Origin: Physcomitrium patens | Lineage: Eukaryota > Streptophyta > Bryopsida > Funariales > Funariaceae | NCBI RefSeq assembly: GCF_000002425.4 | Contig: NC_037260.1 | Span: 12,767,516-12,831,515, forward strand | DNA length: 64,000 nucleotides | Direction of reading: 5' to 3' | Shown: in pieces, positions 47,526 to 61,600 of the stretch | How the letters are laid out: each line of letters begins with the position of its first letter | Position numbering within the stretch: position 1 is the stretch's first letter | Notes under the pieces: generated by a model | What the model saw: only the letters and a program-made list of their open reading frames with translations | Told to the model about the DNA's origin: nothing | Databases searched by the model: none | Translations under genes and position numbers: made by a program

Positions 47526-48358
47526 TGTGATTGCTCGTTTTACTTATTCCAAAAGAAACTTCCTAGAATAAACCCGTATAGGGGGATTTGAAAACAGGGA
47601 ATGACTAGTTGCTTAAGTGTTGACGTTAGGGTCACACAATCAATTACTTCCTGAATGTATCATCTCTATTTCCAATATCTGAACACACAAAGAAAGTATA
47701 ATCTCTTCCTTCACCTTATCGGTCTCTTCCTTATAACAATTCAGTCATAGCAATAACTGCTATTTCTACCAATATATTCACCCTCATAATCTCCAACTAT
47801 AATACTACGCCCTGACAGCTTTCAGCATACAATTATCCTCGTTCCAATCACTGGAATTCTTCACACAGAACTGTCATTCACATTAGAGTGTTTCACACAA
47901 ACACAGACTCATTCTCTCTATTGAACTACAATCAAATTTCAACATTTAATCTTTCTTCTTCTCAAATAATACCAATTACATTTCCATTCCATAATTTACT
48001 TTATAATATTTAGAAACTCTCAATCTTCTTATTCAAAGAAAATAACAAACAAAAGAAAAGAGGTAGCACCAAACTTACCCCGGCTCACACTATCATAGCG
48101 ATGGCACCTTAATTAACTTCTACAACTCCTATATACTTTTCTCTGATTCTCCAAATTCTAATCGTAATTCTGTAATTGACCACTTTTAATAACTAAATCA
48201 CTCATCCATCCTCCTGAATTTCCTATTATATGGACTATTAATATATTTTATCAATATCTTTCAAAAACGAATTAATATCTATTCTACATAGTCCCACTCC
48301 TATCTGTGCAGCATCCTCACAAACACTCAATTGATACCTATCTAAAAATTATCTAACA
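47526..48358 (-). repeat. 3' LTR of element M
   Basis: 833 bp. The + strand starts TGTGATTGCTCGTTTTACTT and ends ATCTAACA. In element sense it contains GTGAGCCGGGGTAAGTTTGG near 48090, the conserved block also present in the LTRs of L1 (near 45710) and N (near 55590). Confidence 0.8.
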
Positions 48359-48396
48359 AAACTCTACAAAAATTGCGATTCCTCTGGCCTATCTAA

Positions 48397-50046
48397 TTAA
48401 TCAATTGCCACAGTATCTATTATTGGTTCTACCGATTCTGGTTCCAACTGCAAATCTTCATCCTCCTCCAATCCTTCCATCAGCTCTTGTCTCAACTGAG
48501 CTGAAAGGTCTTCATTATACTTGCCCAGTTCACGGACTTGAGTTTCTAATTTCAGGATATGGGCATCTCTTAATTCAAATTGGCACTGAAAGTGACTCCT
48601 CTCTTCTGGAACTTCGGGAACTGGCAGCGTCGATACTTGTGCTTCACTAATATTGACTAAATCCTCTGCCAATCTTATCACCTCGGCATTCAAGGCTTCA
48701 ATTTCATCCCTTAACCGCTCTATTTTACATCTGTATTAATCACTCAATACCAATTTCTCTTGCGCCAATAACTCGACCTTTACTCGTTCCATTACCAATT
48801 GATTCTTCGCTTTTTCTAGTTCCAAAATTGAATTACTGCGAGCCCGAAATAATTCTTGCTTATAGGTCTCCACCATGCGTTCTCTTTCTTTGTTCCAAGC
48901 TTCTTGTTGTTCCCCAATTTTTTGCTCCAATAGCAGCTTGGATTTCGCATTCGCCTGGGTGATCCGTTCTTGCTCTTCAATTCTTTGGGTTTGCTCCAAT
49001 ATCACCTTTTTGCTTGCCTTTAATTCCTCTTTACCACTGTCCTCTATATCCAATGCTCGTACCATGCAATGTATTTGTAAAATATACTTCAATAGAGTAT
49101 TTTTAAGATGTACACCTTCCGATAGTCGGCCCTATGGAAACGCTAACTGATTGATATCTAACAACATCGGGATTTCATTCTCCTCCTCCACCATCGAACA
49201 AATCGGATCAGTTTCCAGTGCCAATAGACGATTGGATTCTCCAATTTCATGTATTACCTCCGTTGTATTGACATTTGGTGCCAACGAATTCTGTTCTCAC
49301 TGCGGAGGCATTGGCACTAGTTCAAAACTTTTCTCTACTGGCGATGTTTGCCGCAATATGTATGCGATCACAACATACACATAATTGAAACATAACAACA
49401 CTATAAACTTTCCTATTTTGTGCTTGGCTCCCATTTCCACATGAATACAGGTTGCTACATAAGCTGCCCAATTGAACACCATCCCTTCAAACGTCCCTAC
49501 TGCTGCAAACATTAACTGTCTTGACATATATGTGTTGTGTCGATACAACCCTAGACACCTCACCATGAAGAGCAACCATTCCATGAGCTCTGGTGTAATT
49601 GCCTCAATCGTTTTCCAACCTTGGTTCTTTTCAAACGATGACATACCACCTTTGAAATAACTTCTCAGTCGGAAGTCACTAGACTCCTCAACATCCACCG
49701 TAATCTCTCCAACTGGAAGAAACAGTACTTTTTTGAGGATCTTCTCATCAATACCGATAATGTGCCCTTATACTACGCTTGATCCATCTTATGGATCATA
49801 GTTTGTAATGTATTCTTCTACTAATGCCATATTAATTGAAGGTAAACTATTTGATCTTCGCAAAAATTGAAACATTTGTACCTTTCAAAAATCTCGTATT
49901 CTCCTCGATGTCCAGCAAATCTCTAGCTTCATAGGCTCTATATTGGTAACGATTACTACGGATGGTGGTTCTAAATTACATTTAGCTTTTATATTTTGGC
50001 CACTTTCCTCTCTGTTCGTAGCTCTCTTTGCACTCTCAATCGCCAT
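48397..50046 (-). pseudogene. ORF3 region of element M (env position)
   Basis: About 1.65 kb between integrase and 3' LTR. The first part (50046 to about 49300) is globular: MAIESAKRATNREE, VVIVTNIEP, EKNQGWKTIEAITPELMEWL, and MVFNWAAYVATCIHVEMGAK. The second part (about 49090-48400) is a long heptad-rich coiled coil with many Glu, Lys, Gln and Leu (EQTQRIEEQERITQANAKSK; LETQVRELGKYNEDLSAQLR). It ends in an acidic tail. The same protein is present in N. I see no signal peptide or transmembrane segment. The globular part may be distantly like the plant retrotransposon-associated domain catalogued as Transposase_32; this is tentative. Some breaks. Confidence 0.7.
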
Positions 50047-50371
50047 GACGTACACTCTTTTAAGCTCTAACCGTCAATACTACGCTCTAATACTCCAAAA
50101 CACCCAAAATTGTAACACCAAAAAGAAACAATAACAGAATACCATACCTGAGAATGACCGTAAATGAATGCCTTACTCCTATTCTTTTATCTAGTGGTGA
50201 TAACGACAACATGTTACCCTTACTGTCCGTTTCTCACCTCCTTCCCATCTGACACATTAGTAATTACTAACTATCCTTTCAACTGCCTCTACACTCTAAC
50301 GCACTTAATTAGATCTATTCTAAGTACATTCAACGTGACCTCCTCCAGAAATTAAAAATCCATCTTGGATT

Positions 50372-53300
50372 TTATGTATGATATAATCGTAATCGGTTCC
50401 CGTTAATGCGGGTACTGAAACAATGATCCATGAAATCCTCCAATTGAACAAATCCATTGGAAAATCCTTCAATTACACAATATGGCCCATGCCAGCGAAC
50501 TTGAAATTTGTCCAAAAAATGATTAAATCTGCTATCATACAACAATACGAAATCATTGGGCATAAAACTCTTCGGACGCAGTTTACTATCATAGTAACTC
50601 TTCCTCCGTTTTTGAGTTGCTTCCATGTTGAAGAAAGCTGTAGCCCATATTTCATCCAATATGTCCAACTCTACCAACTGATATTGGAGTGATTCCTTAT
50701 TTTTAAGAGGTTCATCCAGCGCAATGCGCAAACTTTGAACTTCTAATTTAATTGGTAATATTGTTTCTTGTCCATACACCAATTAGAATGGTGTGGAATT
50801 GGTAGTCACTTTATATGCAATACGATACGCCCACAATGTCGCAAACAATTTAATATCCTAATCCATTCCCGCACCCGAAATTATTTTGGTTAAAATCTTA
50901 CATAGAATACTATTGGTCTTTTCCATCTGCCCATTGGCCCGAGGATGATATGGTGTTGTTTTCCTGTACTTGATTTCGTATGTGTTCATCAAGGTTGCTA
51001 TGGTAGTATTTATGAAATGGGTGTTGCGATCGCTATCCAATTTCTTTGGATACCCAAATCGAGTAATAATATTCTCGTATAGAAAAGTGGCCACCGTACT
51101 AGCATTATCATTGCGGGTAGCAATAGCCTCTACCCATTTGGTTACATAGTCCGTGGCGACTAAAATATACTACTTTTGTCCATGTCTCGATGTTGATGCA
51201 ATGGGTCCAACAAAATCAATTCTTCATTTTTCAAATAGTGTCTATGCCAAGATTGGTACTAATGGCATCGCTGAAGTACCCGTGGGTCGACCAATTCATT
51301 GATAGGGATCACAACGACAAACAAATTGGTGCGCATCAGAAAACATTGTGGGCCACTAATATCCGACCAATAAAGCCTTGCGAACAGTACTGTCTCCCGC
51401 GAAATGTCCACCACAACTATCCAAATGACATCCCTCTAGTATCGATTGTACTTTACTGAGAAAGATGCAACGGTATAGAATTCCATCCTGGCCTTGCTTA
51501 TACAAGGCGTCTCCCATCATCGTATACGGTGCACTTTTTAAAATCAATCGTTTCTTGAGTTTCTCACTATATGTAGGTGGAAATATCTGAAATGTCAGAT
51601 ATTGAATCAATTGACTATAGTCGATTGTAATCACTTGGATGGCAAATAACTACGTGTCAAGAAGTGCATCACTAATAGGCTCATTACCCAAGATATTGGA
51701 CAATCGAGACAAGTGATCTGCATTGGCATGTTTCTTTCCTAGTCGTATATTGATAGTAAAATTAAATTCTTGAAGTAATAACACCTATTGAGCAATGCGT
51801 CCACTCAATTGAGGCTTATTAATCATGTATTTGAGGGCATCATGATCCACATAAAAGACAAAGGGATACCCAATTAAATAGTGCCAAAATTTTTGAACCA
51901 AGTATATCATATCCAATGCTTCTAGTTCAGTAGTAGTGTAATTACGTTCGGCATCTATCAATTGCCAACTAGCATAATAGATAGGATGATCAAGACCCTT
52001 GATATCTTCTAACTTAGCACCGATCCAATAGCCACATTGGGTGCATCAACATACACATGAAAGGGCTCGGTCCAACGAGGGGCCACCAATATTGGTACAG
52101 AGACCAATTTTGACTTCAATGCTTCAAAGGCCACAATACATTCCATGGTCCAAATGGGACTAGTTCCATCTAATGGAGGTTTCTTCAGTAAGTTCGTTAA
52201 AAGTTGACAAATAACTACAAATGACCAAATAAATCGTCGATAATAACTGACATGGCCGACAAACCCTCGAACACCGAAGACCGTCTCTGGTTTGGACAAG
52301 TTCATTATGTATGTCACTTTGTCTGGATCCGTAGCGATACCATGGCTAGAGATGATATGTCCCAATGATTTTCCTGACGGAATACCAAATTGACACTTAT
52401 TCGAGTTCAACGATATCCCAAACTTAGTACACTAAGCCAAGCATTTGTCGAGACAATTAAATTGATCTTGTTTTGTACTGAATGCATAGAAGTCATCTAA
52501 AAAGATCTCCATAAACAGTCGGAGATAGTCATGGAAGGCCTAAGTCATCACTCTCTGAAACGTGGCTGAGGTGTTACATAACCCAAAAGACATCATGCGA
52601 CAAGCAAATGTGCCCCAATCTATACTAAAGATCACCTTGAGCTGGTCCTCCGTTGCAATTTGAACCTGATTATACTCGGAAAATCCATCTAGGAACGAAT
52701 AACATTCATGACCTACTTCAGCATCCAATATACTATTTGTGAAGGGCAATGGGAAGTAATCTTTCTTGGTAGCCGCATTAAGTTTCCGGAAATCCTGACA
52801 AATTCAGATTTTTTCATTTTTTTTTGGTACCATCACGATTGGAGAAACCCACTCACTATTTGATACTAGGTAAATAAAACCAACCACAAGAAGCTTGTCC
52901 AATTCTTCCTTCACCATGAGGAAATATTTAGAATTAAGGCGATGTTGCCTCAGCCGTACCAGTTTAGCGTTCTCTTCTAAAATGATATGATACTCACAGA
53001 CTTCAGCGGGAATACCTTTTAAATCATCACAAGTTCAAGCAAAAGCGGATTTATGATGCAAGAAAAATTCGGTCCAGCAGGTCAACTCCTGTTCCTTAAT
53101 ACCTTCGTAGACCTTAATTGTCCGAAGTTGTGCTGTGGTCGCCAAGTTGATAGTTTGACATAAAGATGCAATGGCGATGTTCTATTTCAACCCCCGCGCT
53201 GGTTTAAAGTCAATCGGTAAGTTTGACATATATGAAATACTGAATCCTGTGTCCAAGGCACTAACATGGTGCACATCATATTTAGTCATCCAATCAGTAC

Positions 53301-54200
53301 TAACATAATCCGAGTTTTCCAAGTTCGTCAGGTATATCAAATACTCTTCCAGACCTCCACATTGGTACACCACTCCAGGGTGTAGTGCTGCCTCTACGGG
53401 CACCTCCGTAATCGATGCTACTGCATCGTCATCGGAGCTAAGCTCATTATCCAACATTAATTCAGATGCTGACAATTGAGACTCCTTGCGATAGTGTTAT
53501 GGGTACATTTGTAACACCATTTTGTCTCCGTCCTTACCAATTATCAAAGTACCCCGACCCCAATCATTCTTGGCCTTTGCTTGATAAAGCCAAGGTCGTC
53601 CTAATAAAATTGGATACGATAAAGTTGAACATTGTAATCGAAAGATGATATAGTCGATTTCATATGCAATACCGACAATCATAGTTTGAATACTCCGTAA
53701 GATACCCATTGGTTTAATCCGGACATGATTTGCCATCTCTAATACCAATATCATGGATACTAAGTGTTCCAAATCTAAAGCATCCATTGTATGAGCATTC
53801 ATTAAATTGACTCTGGAAACACCATCCACCTGAACACCCGAGATCATAACACCATCAATCGAAACATCGATGGTTGGTGCACTTGAGTCAAGGTTCAAAC
53901 TAACTTCACAAACTTCTTTATTACGATGCCTTTGTCGTGTTAATGATGAATTCAATGTAGAACGGTACTCTGGTGCGACCGCTAGAAGTTGCTTCATAGA
54001 AATAGAAGGCCGAATAGCATCTAGATCCTTCAAAATATCATAGGGTTCTATACTTAGGATAATTTTCAATGCTCTTTTTTTTTTCATTGGTTTGAGTTTA
54101 ACTGTGTGAGGTAAGATATTTTTCTGCCCTAGACTCGGAATTGAAACAACAACTGGGGCTTCCTTGGAATTCCCGCCTCCAAGAGGATCTTTCAATGGAT
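50372..54200 (-). pseudogene. pol: pol region of element M: PR-RT-RNase H-IN
   Basis: The protease is near 54000-53500 (VDGVSRVNLMNAHTMDALDL; YPILLGRPWLYQAKAKNDWG near 53610). RT is near 52950-52250 with an FLDD active site near 52500 instead of the usual Y-DD. RNase H is near 52100-51650. Integrase is near 51640-50372, with the zinc region, core text FINTTIATLMNTYEIKYRKT and HPRANGQMEKTNSI, and a C-terminal module (RWHGPYCVIEGFSNGFVQLE). It is closely related to N. Several breaks. Confidence 0.8.
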
Positions 54201-55414
54201 AGGACGTTTCTCAGAACTGTGTAGAAATCAAAACTGCTTGGAACGGAAGCGAAGCCTCCGTAATTGGGACCTCATTGGGTTGTGCCACCAAATCAAGTCT
54301 CATACTGGGTATGAAGCCCGTAATAGGACCTGGATTGGATGGTCCCTTAATTGGGTCAAATTGATCTTTTGCATCACGATTATCCAAATATTGAATTGAT
54401 CCTTTTTCTTTTTGGTACTGAGGGAACTTGGTTTGATGACGTCAGTGGAACATATTGCTGATACCTTTGTTGCTCCTTACCATAGTTCTGGGGGTTTGAT
54501 GCAGACCTCTGATTAAAATTAAAACTTTGAAAGTTATTGAATGCTCAATTTTGTCGATTAAATCGATTTCCATTCCATCCAAACGTATTTTCCATTTGCA
54601 CTTGATTGACGTCCTATTGGGTTGGTGGGATCATGGTCTGATTACTAAATTGTTGTTGTTGTCTTTGCCAATTCCAATAATTTGCTGTTAGGTGCTTTTC
54701 TCTATAAAATGTACATTAATCCATTATTTGTGATGGTGAGGGGCATTTAGTTACAGAATGACCATGGCCCTTACAATTACTGTACCATACATTGGTCCTA
54801 GTATTGGTAGGCTTTTACTTCTTCTCCTTATTTTTGGCCATATTGACGGCCATTTTCTCCATTTTCTTCGTCAAATTCAATAACAAGGTTTCATTGGAAT
54901 CTTTTAGGGCTGGCATTATTGATATCTCTGCTGTACTTAATACTTGTTGTTGATACAGAAAATATGGAGCATATGCTGTTGTCACGTTCGGTGGTATAGC
55001 TTGCAATGGGGTGACATTAACTGGCCCCTGAATATTGGTATTGGAATTGGCCCCTCTTTCCAACATCCGTGGATAACTACCCACTGATTTGTTCCAAGTC
55101 GGATTTTGATATCTACCTTGAACTAGAATCATTGTGGCTCCCGCAGTTAAAAATTGATCATAATGGCATTCCTCCCAAACCTTGGCTCTATTAAGGGATG
55201 CAGCCACCGTAACAAATTGAGCTTCCTTTACAAACATTTTTAGCTCTGGTGGGTATAAACCATTGATTAATATAGATAAGATAAATACCTCCAGTATTTA
55301 GTGATTCGGCCACTTATTGAGTATATCAGCCACTCGACCATAGTACGATTCCACCGCCTCCCTGTAGAATGTATAAATGACTTTTCTGGTTCGTTATCGG
55401 TTAAATAGTAGTAA
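54201..55414 (-). pseudogene. gag: gag region of element M (5' end cut by N)
   Basis: On the - strand from the N insertion come SYYGRVADILNKWPN near 55330, then FVKEAQFVTVAASLNRAKVW near 55200, a TVNP-like Pro-rich stretch, the NETLLLNLTKKMEKMAVNMA segment near 54870, and decayed zinc knuckles from about 54800. It matches the N Gag along its length. Several breaks. Confidence 0.75.
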
Positions 55415-56082
55415 TGTTGGAATTTAGATGAATGGTTAGTTTGATTAGTTGTTAATAGTAGGAAGTTAGGAACATATGTGGTTAAGAAGCCAAAGTTTCA
55501 CAACCTGTGGAATCTGCTGAATGACGATTCATATTTTGGTAGGATAAAGAGGTTGAGGAAGAAGGAATGGGGGCCAGACTGTGATAGTCGTGAGCCAGGG
55601 TAAAGCTTGGAGCTATCCTTTTGTTTTCTTTGCTTTTGTGTTTTTCTTTAGTATTGGATTTAAGAAAAGAATTGCTAAAACTGTGATTGAGATATTGAAA
55701 ATTATGAATTCGAATTAATTAATTTGGAGAAAGAAAGTGTGATTGTGATAATAGAGATTATTGCATTGTAATAGTAGCACTAGAAGATTGAATAAAAGTA
55801 AAGGAATTGAGAATTGAAGTATTGTGGAAAGAGATTAAGCATCCCGTAGATGTCAGGAATGTCAGTGATATTGAGTAGCTGCAAGGCAATGAACGATTGT
55901 AGAGATTGTGAAGGGATTGAATTGAGATGAGGAAGAGAACTTTGGAAGTTTTAGATAATTAATACATAATCAATTGTGACATAACATATCCAATTCATAC
56001 AACAAGTCTTTCTTCGAGATCGAACCCACCTATACTGATCAAATATCTTGGTCTTTTGAGTCCAAGTCAAACGACGATTACA
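55415..56082 (+). repeat. 5' LTR of element N
   Basis: 668 bp, TGTTGGAATTTAG to GACGATTACA. It is homologous to the LTRs of L1 and M, including the GGGGCCAGACTGTGATAGTC block near 55567-55586. Confidence 0.85.
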
Positions 56083-56086
56083 TTTT

Positions 56087-56104
56087 TGGCACCGTTGCCG
56101 GGGA
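56087..56104 (+). other. primer binding site of element N, tRNA-Asp type
   Basis: TGGCACCGTTGCCGGGGA, four bases after the LTR. It matches, with one change, the TGGCGCCGTTGCCGGGGA site used by many plant Tat/Athila-type elements, complementary to the 3' end of tRNA-Asp. Confidence 0.85.
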
Positions 56105-56162
56105 TTGACAACAATATGAAATGTTAAAGAATTGATGGTACAAAAGACGAGATCGAAAAAGT

Positions 56163-58660
56163 ATGAGCGGTGATTATGACTATAATAATCACAAAAGGAA
56201 TCAACAAGTAAAGGAAAGACAGGAGCGATTTTATTTCAAAAATTTATTACGACAACAACAAGAAGGGATTCAACGTAAGAAACATTGATGGAGTTGGATA
56301 AAGCCGTGGCTGCATGCATGTGCGACTATTCAAGCATATCCAAGTTCTGAAAGAAGTACAATATTGTACCATTATATACCATTGGAAAAATTACCGCGAG
56401 CGCTTGTAGGAGATACCGCGAGTAACGAAGCGTCAGAGTCAAGTTCAGTAATTATAAGAAGTTTAAGTACAGAAGAATTGAATAATAGCGATAGTTTACA
56501 AGAAAGAAGACTGAGCAAATATCAAATTGGAACAAAAAGAAGAATTCATATTAATATAGCAAGAAGACCAGCGCAAGCACCAATGGCAGAAGTACCCGTA
56601 GTGCCAATAGCGGTACAGATGGGAGCAATTGGAGATCGCACCACCAGCGTGGCTCCATTATCCACGTTTAATGGATGGCCGAGTTCTGATCCCGATCAAC
56701 ACTTGTCCCAATTTTTGACAGCGTATGTAGCCAATAATGGCAAAACTGAAGATGTCTGGCTGCAATGGCTGCCAGCGACTTTAAAGCATACAGCATTTGA
56801 ATGGTATATTTCACAACGAGTGGGATAATTTCCTAATTGGGAAGCATTGAAAAATGCTTTCTTAACTCATTTTCGACCAATAGGATTCGAAGATCGTCTT
56901 CGAAAAAATTTGCTGAACAGTAAAATGTTTGTGGGAAAATGGGTATAGTCGTATTATGGCCGAGTTGCAGATATATTACGTAAATGGCCAAACAATCAAA
57001 TGTCAGACGCGTTTATATTGTCAATAATAGTGAATGGGTTGCATCCTCCAGAATTGAAGATGTTTGTTAAGGAGTCTCAACCAGTTACGGTAGCTGCCTC
57101 CTTAGCACTTGCAAAAGTGTGGGAGAAGTGCCATTATGATCAACTGTTGATGGTGGGAACCACAATGATTCCTAGTATAAGAAATCAAGTTCCAATGACT
57201 AATACGATGATAGGAAGCTACCCACGATTGATTGCGCCTAGTATGAGAAATCCCAATTCTCAAGAAGTAGTTAATGCCACTCCTTTGCAGGCGATACCAC
57301 CCGTGGCAACTTATCCTTCGCCAATGGCATATCGACAATCTGAAGTACCGATGAATGCAACAATTAACGATTCTAACGAAGCTCTATTGTTAAATCTAAT
57401 GAAGAAAATGGAAGAATTAGCCGTGTATATGACTAAAGATAAAGAAAAAAAGCATAAACCTTCTAATATGAGACCTAATGTATGGTGTAATAATTGTAAA
57501 GGACAGGGACACTTTGATACAGAATGCCCCTCACCTCATCAGAAGATAGGACAATGTATGTATTGTGGAGGAAAGCATAACACTGCCAATTGTTGGTACT
57601 TACCAAGACAACAAACAATGATACAACCAATTGTATGGGATGTAAATCAAGTGCAAACAAGAAATACGGGTGGATGGAATGGAAATAGAAATAATAGAAT
57701 GAATCGTGGTTTCGGAAATTTCCAAAATCCTAACTATAATCAGCCCTACGGGACCAATATGCAGAATGGTGGCCAAAATCAAATGGGAAATCAACCATCG
57801 ATGCCAATACAACAAACCAATTCAGCAATGGCGACAACTAGTCAACCTGGATCCTTTACTGCACCAACATGGAACCGACCTGGAAGGTATGTGCTGACGG
57901 AGACCTCCTATGTACGTGACGGGACAGGAAGAAAACCAATTCGTTGTTTTCGATGCCGCCAATTGGGTCATTATGCAAGTGATTGCAACAACCCAAGATT
58001 TTTCGAAGAATACGCACCTCTTTGCGCAAATTGTAAGCAATCTGGTCATTACCACTACCAATGTAATGTGCCTTTTAATCCAAATAGTAGGGACCAGCAC
58101 ATGACATCAACAGTGTAAATTATAGAAGAAACAAACAAACCACAGGAATCATCGGTACATCAGGTGGAAGCAATTCACGCAGAATTGACAAGAAATCAGC
58201 AAAAAGGCAAAGAACCAATTCAAATATTAGAGAAATCGATACCAGCCCCGGTCAACAGATCAATACCAAAATCTGCTCCATTATTGGACGAAGCGTCACC
58301 GTCACAATCCAATTCGACCAATATATTGGTGCATCCACCAATTTCACAAGTACCAATATTACACCAATATGGTGGACAATCGCACCAGTTAAAGGATCCA
58401 ATTTTCAAGGAGCAGTTGCAACCAAAAATCGAGGAAGTACCAATTCCTGATATTGGAAGTATCAATATACGGGGACAGGGATCCGAAATCCGTAAGAAAA
58501 AAAAGACATTGAAAATCATGACCAATATGGAACCCTATGATATTCTGAAGGATTTAGGTTCAATTCAACCAACAATCACAATAAAGCAATTATTGGCAGT
58601 AGGACCAGAATGACGTAACACCTTAAACTCTTTTTTGATTCGATGAAGAACTCGTCAAAA
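56163..58660 (+). pseudogene. gag: gag region of element N with four zinc knuckles
   Basis: A capsid-like part at about 56660-57130 includes VAPLSTFNGWPSSDPDQHLS, QWLPATLKHTAFEWYIS and SDAFILSIIVNGLHPPELKM. A Pro- and Asn-rich linker follows. The nucleocapsid part at about 57480-58080 carries CNNCKGQGHFDTEC, the variant CMYCGGKHNTANC, CFRCRQLGHYASDC and CANCKQSGHYHYQC. Most plant Ty3/gypsy Gags have one or two knuckles, so four is notable. A linker to the protease follows (about 58140-58640). A few breaks. Confidence 0.8.
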
Positions 58661-58679
58661 AGAAATTCGTAAAGTCAGT

Positions 58680-61600
58680 TTGAATCCGGATCCAGGCGCG
58701 TTGACTATTGATGTATCAATTGATGGAGTATTAGTTCAGGGTGTACAAGTGAATGGCGGGGCTAGCGTTAACTTCATGAATGTGGATACAATGGAAGAAT
58801 TGGGATTGGACCAATTAATGCCAACTACGGTTGTTTTGCGAATGGCAGATTCAAGTCGAGTCCAACCAATGGGTACTTTACGAGGAATTGATACAATTGT
58901 TGCGAGGATTACATACACAATTGATTATATTGTATTCCGATTGCAAAGCACAATATTGTCATATCCAATTTTGTTGGGTCGACCGTGGCTATATCAAGCT
59001 GAAGCTCGGAACGATTGGGGTCGTGGATCGCTAACAATTGGAAAGGGTAAGGATAAAATAGTGCTCCAAATGTATCCTGTCCAGTATCACGGAGAAACTC
59101 AAACTACCAGTCCAAAATATACATCGGACTGCGAACAAGAGTATATGGAAGAAGAACTGGTTGTTTCAAAATCAAAGGCTGTCGAGGCATGGGAAGTTGC
59201 AGTACAAAATAGGAATATTTACCATTGTGGAGGATCAGGAGAATATTTTGTTCCTCTAGACGTTATTGATGATTCAGATCATATGATTGTACACTGGATG
59301 CAGCGAAGAGATGTTAATCAAGTTGGTGCTATAGATCCCAAATTAGAAAGCTCCAATTTGTTGGAGTTTATGAAAGATCCCAAAACAGAGCAGAAGATTA
59401 CCACTGAAGCTCTTAATGGACCAAAGTGTCAATCAATAAATCTAGGCACAAAGGATAATCCCAAATTGATTCAAATTTATGATGGTATAATGGGTAAAAC
59501 TAAAGAGCTTTGGACAGGTTATTTTATAAAACATAAATCAACTTTTGCTTGGTCTTATAAAGATTTGAAGGGTATTCCAGCTGAAGTTTGTGAGCATCGA
59601 ATAAAATTGGAGGACAGGGCTACACCAGTACGACAAAGGCAACATTGACTGAATCCTAAATATTTGTTGATGGTAAAGGAGGAATTGGATAAGCTTCTGG
59701 AGGTGGGATTTATATATCATGTACTACATAGTGAATGGATTTTGCTGATAGTTATGGTTCCCAAGAAGAACGGAAAAGTCCGAATTTTCCAAGATTTTTG
59801 AAAGTTGACTGCTGCTACAAAGAAGGATTACTTTCCTTTACCATTTACGGATAGTATCTTAGACGCAGTAGCAGGCCACGAATGTTATTCGTTTCTTGAT
59901 GGTTTTTCAGGATATAATCAGGTACAAATTGCAAAGGAGGATCAATTAAAGACTACGTTTACTACGGATTGGGGAACTTTTGCTTATAAGGTCATGCCTT
60001 TTGGACTTTGTAATGCGCCAGCTACATTTCAGAGGGTGATGATGCAAGCATTCCAAGATGAGCTACGGATTTCAATAGAAATCTTTTTAGATGATTTCTG
60101 CACATTCAGTACCAGAGAAGAACACTTAGACAAATTGGGCCGATGCTTAGGCAAATGTGCTAAATTTGGAATTTCTTTGAATTTAGAAAAATATAAATTT
60201 GGGATATCCTTAGGAAAATTATTGGATCATATCATATCGAAAACAAGTATCGCCACCGATCCGGATAAAATAAAAATTATACTAGAACTCCAAATACCCG
60301 ATACAGTGACAGGTGTTCGCACCTTTATTGGGCATGTTAGCTATTATCGACATTTTATTTATCTATTTGCTGTTACCTGTATTCCATTGACAAATTTGTT
60401 GAAAAAGCAACTACCGGACAGTCTCGAACCAATTTGGACCAAGGAATGTACAGTTGCGTTTGAAACATTAAAACAAAAATTGGTTTCTGTACCAATATTG
60501 GTTGCCCCTTGTTGGACAAAATCTTTTGAGGTTTATGTTGATGCCTCTAATGTTGCGATTGATTCGGTATTGAGCCAGAAGGATGACAAGAGGCACGATC
60601 ATCCTATTTATTATGCAAGCCATCAGTTGGTGGCTGTCGAACGGAATTACACTACAACTGAGCGAGAGGCTTTGGAAATGATTTATTCTGTCCAAAAGTT
60701 TCGGCATTATCTTCTTGGATATAAATTTGTCTTCCACGTGGATCATGACGCTTTAAAATATATGATTAATAAGCCCCAGTTGAGTGGCCGCATCGTAAGA
60801 TGGGTATTGCTTTTACAAGAATTTGATTTTACTATTAATATACGGCCGGGGAAGTCACATGCCAATGCAGACCATCTATCGCGACTGTCCAATATATTGG
60901 GAAATGAACCCATTCCTAATGCATTACCTGACGCTGAGTTATTTCTTGTTGATCTAATTACGTCGGAATATAGCGAATTGATATAGTATTTGACTTTTCA
61001 AACTTTTCCTTTTCATTTTAAGAGAAGATTGGTTTTGAAAAGCGCACCTTATACTATGATTGGAGAAACTTTATATAAACAAGGGAAAGACGGAATTTTA
61101 CGCCGTTGCGTTTATCAGAATGAAGCACGCACTATATTGGAAGGATGTCATTTGGATAGTTGTGGTAGACATTTTGCAGGCGACAGCACAGCATGCAAAG
61201 TTTTACAGGCGGGATATTGGTGGCCGACAATGTTTGCGGATGCTCACCAGTTTGCACGTAGTTGTGACCCGTGCCAGCGAATTGGTCGTCCTACGGGTAC
61301 ATCGCAATGCCATTAGTTCCAATTCTGACACAGGCACCTTTTGAAAAATGGGGTATTGATTTCGTGGGCCCAATTGCACCTGCCTCTCGCCATGGACAAA
61401 AATGGTATATATTGGTTGCCACGGACTATGTTACCAAATGGGCCGAAGCGAAGGCAACAAAATCTGATAGTGCTAGTGATGTAGCCACATTCTTATATGA
61501 AAATATTATTACACGGTTTGGCTGTCCAAAAGAATTGGTCAGTGATCGAGGAACCCATTTCATCAATAGTACAATTGAAGCATTGACTGCTAAATATGAG

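Larger units (their letters stand above)
47526..55414 (-). mobile_element. non-chromodomain Ty3/gypsy element M (OTA/Tat-Athila-like)
   Basis: It runs on the - strand: gag (55414 down to about 54300), protease, RT, RNase H, integrase, a third frame (ORF3) and a 3' LTR of 833 bp. Its 5' end is cut by insertion of element N within gag. Its own 3' LTR abuts the protease of L1, so M is inserted in L1. The parts are in good order with moderate GC, and there are several breaks. It has no chromodomain. Confidence 0.85.

Noticed and set aside
50164-50355. Small hydrophobic frame with a signal-peptide look
   Set aside because: It lies antisense in the spacer between integrase and ORF3 of M and has no counterpart in N.
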